DNA of 6,584 nucleotides, from NCBI GenBank assembly GCA_011390435.1, contig JAABSK010000160.1, positions 1 through 6,584 of the forward strand, written 5' to 3'. Below are positions 1 through 5,371 of this stretch, piece by piece. Position numbers and translations under genes: made by a program. The first letter of the stretch is position 1. Each line of letters opens with the position of its first letter. Under the pieces are notes generated by a model. The model had not been told where the DNA came from. It saw only the letters and a list, made by a program, of their open reading frames with translations, and made no database searches. Source of the stretch: Desulfobacteraceae bacterium (lineage in GTDB: Bacteria > Desulfobacterota > Desulfobacteria > Desulfobacterales > Desulfobacteraceae).

Positions 1-419
1 TCACCATTGCCATGGCCAGATTCTGCCGAACCGCCGGAACCCTTCTTCAATCCGGTGTTCCCTTGTTGACTACACTGCAGTGCTCGGTTGGCGTGGCCGG
101 CAATGAGGGTGTCAGGGCTGGAATCGAGCAGGTCACCAAAGCGGTCAGGGAGGGAAAGAAACTGGGAGAATCCATGTCGGCAGCCGGTGTTTTTCCCCGG
201 TATGTCTGTGAAATGACCACCATGGGAGAAGAATCCGGGACATTGGATCATATGCTGACCAGGATATCGGAAAATTATGAGCGTGATGTCGATCAACTGG
301 TCAAATCGTTGACCGCATTATTGGAACCGGTGATGATACTGGTGATGGGAAGCGTTGTGGCATTTATCGTCATGGCCATGCTGTTTCCCATCTTTCAGAT
401 GAACCTGATGGCAGGATAA
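1..419 (+). CDS. gspF: Type II secretion inner-membrane platform protein GspF, C-terminal part (5' end outside window)
   Basis: GspF is the polytopic inner-membrane protein of the T2SS platform; it contacts the ATPase GspE and GspL/M and helps insert pseudopilin subunits. The open frame runs in from the window edge (first full codon at position 3), so the ATG at 12 is internal, not a start. About 138 residues are visible, against roughly 400 for the whole family. They form the second T2SSF domain: an ARFCRTAGTLLQSGVPLL segment, the conserved GEESGTLDHML loop, and a final membrane helix (EPVMILVMGSVVAFIVMAML) followed by FPIFQMN. It ends with two consecutive stop codons (TAA TAA, 417-422). The next gene starts 14 bases after the first stop, so it is almost certainly the same transcript. 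PilC of type IV pili is homologous, but the pseudopilin neighbours favour GspF. Confidence 0.95.
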   Translation, partial: TIAMARFCRTAGTLLQSGVPLLTTLQCSVGVAGNEGVRAGIEQVTKAVREGKKLGESMSAAGVFPRYVCEMTTMGEESGTLDHMLTRISENYERDVDQLVKSLTALLEPVMILVMGSVVAFIVMAMLFPIFQMNLMAG

Positions 420-420
420 T

Positions 421-428
421 AAAGGAAG
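421..428 (+). promoter_or_regulatory. Ribosome binding site that selects a GTG start
   Basis: AAAGGAAG lies 5 bases before the GTG at 434. The in-frame ATG at 467 has only a weak GGAA upstream. The site therefore favours the GTG start for the small exported protein. Confidence 0.6.
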
Positions 429-433
429 CTGCA

Positions 434-796
434 GTGGATACATGTTTTAGGCACAGTGGAAATTTCATGATTGCCGTGATTGTTTTGGTGATTCTGGCCG
501 GACAACAGCCTGTGTATGGCCAGGAAACCGGCCGGGATGAAGATACCGTGGCACAGATTGCCGAACTTCAGCGCGTTGTGGAAAACAAACTGGCCATCAT
601 CGAGGGGCAGCTGGATCGCCTGATCCATCCCAAATGGGAGTATAAACTGGTGGTTCCCAATATGATGGGTTCTTCAGGAGAGCCGCAGGACGGGGTTTTC
701 GATGGTGTGGATTTTAAATCAGCCGGAAATGACGGCTGGGAACTGGTGAGTTATTCTGTACACTATGGATTTATTTTCAAGCGCCGGGTTCAATAA
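434..796 (+). CDS. Small exported protein with a DUF4177-like C-terminal domain
   Basis: Predicted 120-residue protein with a GTG start. Residues 1-30 look like a signal peptide: a short basic n-region (R6, H7), a hydrophobic core at about 12-22, and a likely signal peptidase I site near VYG/Q (29-30). There is no lipobox. Residues 36-64 look helical or coiled-coil. Residues 68-117 carry the pattern WEYKLVV ... GNDGWELVS ... FIFKR, which I recognise as DUF4177-like (WEYKVV, GxxGWELV, IFKR); that family has no established function. It is therefore probably a small periplasmic protein. It lies between gspF and gspH, where I know of no standard T2SS component. Its last 32 bases overlap the start of gspH, so the two are probably translationally coupled. 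The ATG at 467 would remove the basic n-region. A role as an accessory T2SS factor is inference from position only. Confidence 0.75.
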   Translation: MDTCFRHSGNFMIAVIVLVILAGQQPVYGQETGRDEDTVAQIAELQRVVENKLAIIEGQLDRLIHPKWEYKLVVPNMMGSSGEPQDGVFDGVDFKSAGNDGWELVSYSVHYGFIFKRRVQ

Positions 797-1256
797 CAGG
801 CCATTAAAAGAAGGGGGATTTACCCTTGTGGAGCTTTTAGTGGTCCTGGTCCTCATGAGTATTTTTTCGGCTGTTGCATTTCCACGGCTGGCACCGCAAA
901 TCGTGTCTGCCAAGACAAATGCCGGTTTTACCAGCATCTGCGCCATGGCCAATCTGACCCGTTTCAGGGCGGTTCAGGCACACCGGGAACAAAAGATGCT
1001 TCTGGACCTTGACCGCAACCTGCTGATGGCTGAAGATCCAGACACCGGGACCATCTATGGGCGCAAAGCACTGCCCTCCGGGGTTGGACTTTTATGGGTT
1101 GATGTCAACGGGATCTCCCGTCACAGCGGAACCGTGGCAGTGATTTTCAATCCGGATGGGACAAGTCTGCACACCCGGATCAAACTGGCTGCAGATGAAA
1201 AAGGAGCGGTGATTGTTGAAATTTGTGGGGCGGACAGCCAGGTCCGCATGCTTTAG
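765..1256 (+). CDS. gspH: Minor pseudopilin GspH-like
   Basis: Type IV pilin-like protein of 163 residues. The leader of 18 residues ends in KEGG, and cleavage by prepilin peptidase is expected after G18. Mature Phe (+1) opens FTLVELLVVLVLMSIFSAVAF, with the glutamate at +5 (E23) needed for assembly. The hydrophobic helix is followed by a C-terminal domain with a β-rich ending (GTVAVIFNPDGTSL ... GAVIVEICG) typical of GspH/FimT-like minor pseudopilins. GspH is a low-abundance subunit below the I-J-K tip of the pseudopilus. The ATG at 765 is the only usual start codon ahead of the cleavage motif. It lies inside the preceding gene (32-base overlap) and its Shine-Dalgarno is poor (GGTGAG, 14 bases upstream), so translational coupling is likely. 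Assignment as H rather than another minor pseudopilin rests on length, the C-terminal pattern and its place before gspI. Confidence 0.85.
   Translation: MDLFSSAGFNNRPLKEGGFTLVELLVVLVLMSIFSAVAFPRLAPQIVSAKTNAGFTSICAMANLTRFRAVQAHREQKMLLDLDRNLLMAEDPDTGTIYGRKALPSGVGLLWVDVNGISRHSGTVAVIFNPDGTSLHTRIKLAADEKGAVIVEICGADSQVRML
1198..1206 (+). promoter_or_regulatory. Strong ribosome binding site inside gspH that sets the TTG start of gspI
   Basis: AAAAAGGAG ends 6 bases before the TTG at 1213 and lies within the gspH coding sequence. No ATG in the gspI frame precedes the pseudopilin cleavage site. The later TTG (1216) and GTG (1225) are less well spaced from this site. Confidence 0.7.
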
Positions 1257-1641
1257 GTGTCAGGGGGGATTCACACTGCTGGAGGTCATTGTGGCCGGTT
1301 CTATCCTGGCGGTCGGCATAGGGTCTGTGCTGACGGTATATTCCACGGCCCTGAAAGCCATGGCCCTGACCAAAGGGTATGAAGAGGCTGGAATGACCGC
1401 TCAGTCTCTGATGGCGCAGACGCTGTTCCAGGATCCGGATATTCCGTTTCAACGGTCTGGAAAATGCCTGAAACCTGCTGACGGATTATGGAAAATCACA
1501 GGAGAGCCTGACGGCCAGGTGCCGGGAGTAAAGAAAATAAAAGTGGAGGTCACCTTCCGGACAGGCGGGACACAGCGTGCGGTTTCCCTGGTGACATCCC
1601 AGGCAGACATGGTACTGCCTGAAAATCCGGACAGAAAATAA
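1213..1641 (+). CDS. gspI: Minor pseudopilin GspI
   Basis: Pseudopilin of 142 residues that nucleates the I-J-K tip complex of the T2SS pseudopilus. The 19-residue leader contains several arginines and ends in QGG. Cleavage is expected after G19, giving mature FTLLEVIVAGSILAVGIGSVL with E24 at +5. The pattern 'LAVG' followed by a helix with A-rich heptads (YSTALKAMALTKGYEEAGMTAQSLMAQ) is characteristic of GspI, as is the C-terminal strand around VEVTF...QRAVSLVT. The start is TTG, chosen because a strong AAGGAG sits 6 bases upstream. It overlaps gspH by 44 bases, so both proteins are read from the same DNA over that stretch. The stop is followed after 14 bases by the PDZ lipoprotein gene. Confidence 0.9.
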   Translation: MLKFVGRTARSACFRCQGGFTLLEVIVAGSILAVGIGSVLTVYSTALKAMALTKGYEEAGMTAQSLMAQTLFQDPDIPFQRSGKCLKPADGLWKITGEPDGQVPGVKKIKVEVTFRTGGTQRAVSLVTSQADMVLPENPDRK

Positions 1642-1655
1642 AAAGGAGACAATGG

Positions 1656-2045
1656 ATGCCAAGATGGTTTTTTTCAATTTTAGTGGTTCTGGTTGTACTG
1701 GGCGCCGCAGGGTGTGTACACAAAAACCGGCACGATCTGGCAGCCGCACCGGTATCTTCCGGGCGATTGGAACTGGGTCTCAAGGTCAGATCGGTATCTG
1801 CAGCGGCACATGATCTGAATCTGAAAGGGCAGACAGACAAACTGCTTCTGGTGACGCAGGTAAAAACAGATTCCCTGGCAGGAAAAATGGGGGTTCAGAC
1901 CGGCGACCTGCTGCACCGGATAGATGATCAGCCCGTAACGGGAATCACGGATTCCTATGCCATTTTGCAGCACAAAACCGCTGACCAGCCCCTTGTTCTG
2001 GATGTCTACCGTAACAAAGAGAAGATACGGCTGAGCTCAGAATGA
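1656..2045 (+). CDS. PDZ-domain lipoprotein in the T2SS operon (possible GspC-like role)
   Basis: Predicted 129-residue lipoprotein. An R3-containing n-region and hydrophobic stretch (5-18) lead to a lipobox AAGC with the lipidated cysteine at C20; the -3 residue is Ala rather than the commoner Leu, but the pattern is acceptable. Residue +2 is Val, not Asp, so by the E. coli Lol rule it would be sorted to the outer membrane. After a short linker, residues about 39-127 form an HtrA/GspC-type PDZ domain: LGLKV, LLLVTQV, then GVQTGDLLHRIDDQPV (79-94) and a final LVLDVYRN strand. GspC also ends in PDZ in many T2SSs, but is a single-pass inner-membrane protein with an HR domain; neither is seen here. 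An AAAGGAG lies 7 bases upstream of the ATG. It sits between gspI and gspG, 14 and 22 bases away. A secretin- or substrate-contacting role is inference. Confidence 0.8.
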   Translation: MPRWFFSILVVLVVLGAAGCVHKNRHDLAAAPVSSGRLELGLKVRSVSAAAHDLNLKGQTDKLLLVTQVKTDSLAGKMGVQTGDLLHRIDDQPVTGITDSYAILQHKTADQPLVLDVYRNKEKIRLSSE

Positions 2046-2067
2046 TTGACTTTGACAGGAGAAAGAA

Positions 2068-2508
2068 ATGAAAAAGGCAGTGATGGTGACAGATAACGCA
2101 GGATTTACTTTGATCGAACTGCTGGTTGTAGTGGTGATTATAGGGGTCCTGGCCTCCGTGGTCGGCCCACGGTTCTTCGGCAAAACTGAACAGGCAAGAG
2201 TTTCAGCAGCCCAGGCGCAGATTGAGAACTTCAGTATATCCCTTGACAGTTACCAGCTGGACACCGGTGTTTTTCCCACAACGGAACAGGGCCTGATGGC
2301 TTTGATTCAGAAGCCGTCCACACCACCGGAACCCAGGAACTGGCGGGGGCCCTACCTGAGAAAACAGACCCTTCCGCTTGATCCCTGGGGAAATCCCTAT
2401 GTGTATGAGTATCCGGCAAAGAACGGGCCGGATTTTGATCTGCTCAGTTATGGAAAAGACGGCCGCCTTGGCGGCACAGGGGACAATGCAGACATCACCA
2501 ATTGGTAA
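2068..2508 (+). CDS. gspG: Major pseudopilin GspG
   Basis: GspG polymerises into the periplasmic pseudopilus that pushes substrates through the secretin. It has 146 residues with a short leader (MKKAVMVTDNAG); cleavage is expected after G12, giving FTLIELLVVVVIIGVLAS with E17 at +5. The body carries the GspG signature: a Y-x-LDTG-x-FPTTEQGL helix-loop (62-76), WRGPYL (92-97), then LDPWGNPYVYEYP (104-116) and a C-terminal DLLSYGKDGRLGGTGDNADI (124-143). The Asp-rich C-terminal loop corresponds to the structural calcium site of GspG. AGGAG lies 6 bases before the ATG. It is read after gspI and the lipoprotein, whereas in the classical order gspG directly follows gspF. It overlaps gspJ by 23 bases. 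Confidence 0.97.
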   Translation: MKKAVMVTDNAGFTLIELLVVVVIIGVLASVVGPRFFGKTEQARVSAAQAQIENFSISLDSYQLDTGVFPTTEQGLMALIQKPSTPPEPRNWRGPYLRKQTLPLDPWGNPYVYEYPAKNGPDFDLLSYGKDGRLGGTGDNADITNW

Positions 2509-3040
2509 ACAGGGATTTACCCTGCTGGAACTGGTCCTTGCCATGACCATCGGGTCCATCCTCATGACAGCGGTGTACGGGCTTTTAAACACCGTGGTAA
2601 AGGCCCGGCAATCCAGTGAGGCGGCAATCGAGCCGTTAAGAGAAGCCCGTTATGTGTTTGATCTGCTTAAAAAGGATGCTGCCAGGTTTCATCCGACGGG
2701 AAAACGTAACGACCTGGTCTGTGACACAGGGAAATGCACTTTTCCCATCCAGATTGAAACAGGCGGCAAAGCCATTGTGACCTATGAGCTGGACAATGAA
2801 AACCGGCTGACCAGACAGGTGGTCGACAAAGACCCGCTGTTGCCGGAAAACGATGTTGACCCCCGCATTATGCTGCTGTCCCAAAGGATACAGACTGCGG
2901 TGTTCCGGGCGGAATTCAAGCCGGATAAGGGAAACAGGGGATCAGGCGCCCTGGTTCATCTGACCCTGTCCTTTACAGATAAACCTGAAACAGGAATTTT
3001 TTCATACAGTGTGCTGGTTGAGCAGGGGTTACATCAATAA
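2486..3040 (+). CDS. gspJ: Minor pseudopilin GspJ
   Basis: Tip-complex pseudopilin of 184 residues from the chosen ATG. Leader MQTSPIGKQG is cut after G10, leaving FTLLELVLAMTIGSILMTAV with E15 at +5. The following helix (LREARYVFDLLKKDAARF) and the β-rich globular domain with YELDNENRLTRQVVD are typical of GspJ. Two cysteines (C79 and C84, CDTGKC) are close enough to form a loop disulfide. The frame stays open upstream to 2378, but that part lies wholly inside gspG and would give an implausibly long leader. In-frame TTG 2468 and ATG 2450 are possible alternatives. The ATG at 2486 has an AGGGGA only 2 bases away, so initiation is probably coupled to gspG translation (23-base overlap). Confidence 0.92.
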   Translation: MQTSPIGKQGFTLLELVLAMTIGSILMTAVYGLLNTVVKARQSSEAAIEPLREARYVFDLLKKDAARFHPTGKRNDLVCDTGKCTFPIQIETGGKAIVTYELDNENRLTRQVVDKDPLLPENDVDPRIMLLSQRIQTAVFRAEFKPDKGNRGSGALVHLTLSFTDKPETGIFSYSVLVEQGLHQ

Positions 3041-4025
3041 AGATTCTACAATACGGCACAACAGCAGGGGGTTTGCATTGATATCGGTTCTGGGTATCAT
3101 GAGTGTTCTGGCGGTGCTGGCAGGATCATTTTCTTTTCTGGTCAGAACTGAGATGAAAATCAGCAGCTTTCGAAAAGCATCCCAGCATGATTATTATGCT
3201 GCACGGGCCGGCCTGCACCGGACTGCCGGGATTATCCGGTCCCACTGGGATGAGCCGGCCAATGGACTTGCATCCGGGTGGTGGCAGGATGAAACACTGT
3301 ACCGCAATATTCCCTATGAAGACAGTGCTTATTCCATTTTCAACACGTCAGCAGCCCTCAGCTCACGCCCGCAACAGGGTGGCGGGGATCTTTTGTTTTA
3401 TGGGCTGGATGATGAGGAGTCCCGGCTGAATATCAATGTGGCAACCCCGGAAATGCTCATGATGTTTGACGGGATCACCAGTGTTCTGGCAGAGGAAATT
3501 CTTATTTTCAGGGTGAAACAGCAGGCGCGGCAATCTGCCGGACCCGACCGGGACACGGCAGAAATTATCTGCGGGCCGGTTCATCATATTGATGAACTGC
3601 TGCAGATCAAGGGAATGACCCGGCAGATTCTGTACGGTGATGGAAAGCAAACAGGCGTTCTGGCTGAAAATCTCACCTGCTGTTCCTCGGGCAGGATCAA
3701 TGTCAATACGGTAAAACCTGCTGTTCTTACGGCTCTGGGTTTTTCAGACCAGGAGATTCATATCATTTTGCAGTATCGGAAGATGAGTCTGGACAATATT
3801 TTATCCATTGGTCAGTTTTTTGATGACCTTTCTCTGGATAAAAAGAAACATGCGAAAATACGCCCCCTTTTGACCGTCAAATCAAGCACGTTTCGTTTTG
3901 TCTGCCAGGCAGGGCTGCCCGGGCAGCGCAGCAAGGCAACCATCCTTGCACGCCTGAGCATGGAAACAGATCATATGCAGTTCAGACAATGGGATGCAAC
4001 GCCGCAAAAGGGAGTTGTTCAATGA
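3009..4025 (+). CDS. gspK: Minor pseudopilin GspK (pseudopilus tip)
   Basis: GspK is the largest minor pseudopilin and caps the pseudopilus with I and J. 338 residues from a GTG start. Leader ends in NSRG (G21), mature FALISVLGIMSVLAVLAGS; position +5 is Ser, not Glu, as expected for GspK, which sits at the tip. YYAARAGLHRTAGIIR follows, then the inserted helical domain bounded by ESRLNINVATPEML and RINVNTVKPAVLTALG, both GspK hallmarks. Cysteines at 188 and a vicinal pair at 224-225 lie in that insert. Start choice is uncertain: GTG 3009 or TTG 3018 both lie inside gspJ and neither has a well-spaced Shine-Dalgarno (an AGGA lies 13 bases before 3009), which suggests coupling to gspJ (32-base overlap). 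The stop overlaps the gspL start by 4 bases (ATGA). Confidence 0.93.
   Translation: MCWLSRGYINKDSTIRHNSRGFALISVLGIMSVLAVLAGSFSFLVRTEMKISSFRKASQHDYYAARAGLHRTAGIIRSHWDEPANGLASGWWQDETLYRNIPYEDSAYSIFNTSAALSSRPQQGGGDLLFYGLDDEESRLNINVATPEMLMMFDGITSVLAEEILIFRVKQQARQSAGPDRDTAEIICGPVHHIDELLQIKGMTRQILYGDGKQTGVLAENLTCCSSGRINVNTVKPAVLTALGFSDQEIHIILQYRKMSLDNILSIGQFFDDLSLDKKKHAKIRPLLTVKSSTFRFVCQAGLPGQRSKATILARLSMETDHMQFRQWDATPQKGVVQ
4009..4014 (+). promoter_or_regulatory. Ribosome binding site that fixes the gspL start
   Basis: AGGGAG lies 7 bases before the ATG at 4022, within the end of gspK. It rules in favour of this ATG over the in-frame ATG at 3989, which would add 11 residues read inside gspK and not resembling a GspL N-terminus. 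Confidence 0.7.
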
Positions 4026-5371
4026 CAGCCGGTTTTCTTGAAAGAATCTTCAAACGGTTTTCAGGCACCCTGCCGGTTCTTGCCGTGGATGAGGCCGGCA
4101 GTCTTGCCGGAATGTTTGTCCGTGATTCAAACGGGCGATGGATCGATCTGCCGGACAGCAAAGAGCCATCCAGCAGGGATCGCCGGTGTTTTCTGGCCTT
4201 ACCGCCAGGCATGTCGGCGTTCAGGACCATCAGCATCAAGGGAAAAGATAAAAAACAGGCGCTTCAGGCCATTGAACTGGAAGCCCAGACCACTCTTTTT
4301 GAAGATCTTGACCACGGCTGGACAACCCGTCGCATCTATTTCGATGAAGAACAGACTGTTGTGCTGCTGGCCTGGTGCAGCCGGCCGTACCTGGACAGCT
4401 GCAGAGCCCTGGCAGCGGAACTGGGATTTCAGGTTGCCGGAATACTGGTCCCGGAGTTCTGTCTGGGTCAGAAAACACCGGTGATGCTGGGATACCAGAC
4501 CACAGACCAGACCGGTGTGTTTTATCTGTCAGAAAACCGACCGCCCCTGGTGCAGACCGCACTGGCTTCGGGTCCGGATGCAGAGGCCCTGGCAAGTGTC
4601 GTTCTTCAGGATCTTCAGGCCCTTGACCTGGAACCTGCTGTGCAAACCATTGTCTGGGCTGCTGAAGCCCCGGCAGAGAACACGCTGGCAGCAGCGCTTC
4701 AACAGGCAGGATGCACCATGCCGGGGATCATGGTGCAAACCTGGGCAGATCTGCTGCCCCATTTTGAATTTCCCGGACTGGCAGCCAGGTTGTCTGCCGG
4801 TATGGGGAAAGGTCAGGAGGCTTTTGGAACATTTCTTCATGCCCAGGATGACAGACCGCTTGAATCAAAAGAGATTTTCAGGCTGTCGGGCATGGTCTTG
4901 ATGGCTGTTCTGGCAGTGGTTGTCTTTGGATTTTCTGTTTTGATGCAGGCGGAAAAAGATCTGACCCGTCTTCAGAAAGAGGCGGCAGCCGTTACCCGGG
5001 CCTCCAGAAAAGCCGGCCAGGCCACTTTGATGATCCGGGAGGTTCAGGAGAAAACAGGCCTGCTCCGAACCTTTACTCAGGACAAACCCTATCTTCTGTC
5101 TCTTATCCGGGACATTGCCGAAGCAACCCCTGAAGAATCAAGGCTGGAAACCGTGTCCATTGATCCGTCCGGTACCATATCCATCACGGGTTTCGGTAAA
5201 AATGAGATTCTGGTCACCAGTATGGTTAAAAAGCTGGAAGAATCCAGCCTGATAAATCATTGCCAGCTTTACGGCATGGAAAAGGATGCTGAAGACGGTC
5301 AATTGCGGTTTTCCCTTGAAGCCCGCTCCCGTCAGTGGCAGAATTTTTTTCAGACAGGAGACCTTCCATGA
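4022..5371 (+). CDS. gspL: Type II secretion platform protein GspL
   Basis: GspL links the cytoplasmic ATPase GspE to the periplasmic GspM and the pseudopilins. 449 residues, bitopic. Residues 1-288 are soluble and cytoplasmic, in the place of the actin-like GspL/PilM fold (short strands such as LPVLAVDEAGSLAGMFV, and ALQAIELEAQTTLFE, a motif type common in GspL). One membrane helix spans about 290-307 (MVLMAVLAVVVFGFSVLM). A helical or coiled-coil stretch follows (about 309-345), and residues about 355-445 look like the PilN/GspL ferredoxin-like periplasmic domain (YLLSLIRDIAEATPEESRLE ... SITGFG ... LINHCQL). Sequence similarity in the cytoplasmic part is weak to my eye, so the call leans on architecture and position. 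It overlaps gspK and the next gene by 4 bases each (ATGA), a tightly coupled arrangement. Confidence 0.88.
   Translation: MTAGFLERIFKRFSGTLPVLAVDEAGSLAGMFVRDSNGRWIDLPDSKEPSSRDRRCFLALPPGMSAFRTISIKGKDKKQALQAIELEAQTTLFEDLDHGWTTRRIYFDEEQTVVLLAWCSRPYLDSCRALAAELGFQVAGILVPEFCLGQKTPVMLGYQTTDQTGVFYLSENRPPLVQTALASGPDAEALASVVLQDLQALDLEPAVQTIVWAAEAPAENTLAAALQQAGCTMPGIMVQTWADLLPHFEFPGLAARLSAGMGKGQEAFGTFLHAQDDRPLESKEIFRLSGMVLMAVLAVVVFGFSVLMQAEKDLTRLQKEAAAVTRASRKAGQATLMIREVQEKTGLLRTFTQDKPYLLSLIRDIAEATPEESRLETVSIDPSGTISITGFGKNEILVTSMVKKLEESSLINHCQLYGMEKDAEDGQLRFSLEARSRQWQNFFQTGDLP
5356..5360 (+). promoter_or_regulatory. Ribosome binding site of the gspM-like fusion gene
   Basis: AGGAG lies 7 bases before the ATG at 5368, inside the end of gspL, and marks that ATG as the start of the long open frame that leaves the window. 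Confidence 0.7.

Noticed and set aside
2046..2067. Possible terminator or promoter in the gap before gspG
   Set aside because: Only 22 bases, containing the ribosome site; no hairpin with a T-run and no room for -35/-10 elements. A promoter within the upstream coding sequence cannot be excluded, but I see no convincing one.
2378..2485. Longer gspJ reading frame starting at 2378
   Set aside because: It would add 36 residues read inside gspG ahead of an already complete prepilin leader; the ATG at 2486 gives a normal 10-residue leader.
2203..2592. Minus-strand open frame of 129 codons opposite gspG and gspJ
   Set aside because: Opposite two well-supported pseudopilin genes; the translation resembles no family I know.
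3989..4021. Longer gspL start at ATG 3989
   Set aside because: No ribosome site precedes it, while the ATG at 4022 has AGGGAG 7 bases upstream and the common 4-base ATGA overlap with gspK.
4236..4595. Minus-strand open frame of 119 codons opposite gspL
   Set aside because: Antisense shadow of gspL; proline- and serine-rich, low-complexity translation, no ribosome site or family signature.
4515..4901. Plus-strand open frame of 128 codons within gspL
   Set aside because: It lies fully inside gspL in another frame, and its translation is rich in Trp, Arg, Cys and Pro with no recognisable domain, as expected of a shadow frame.
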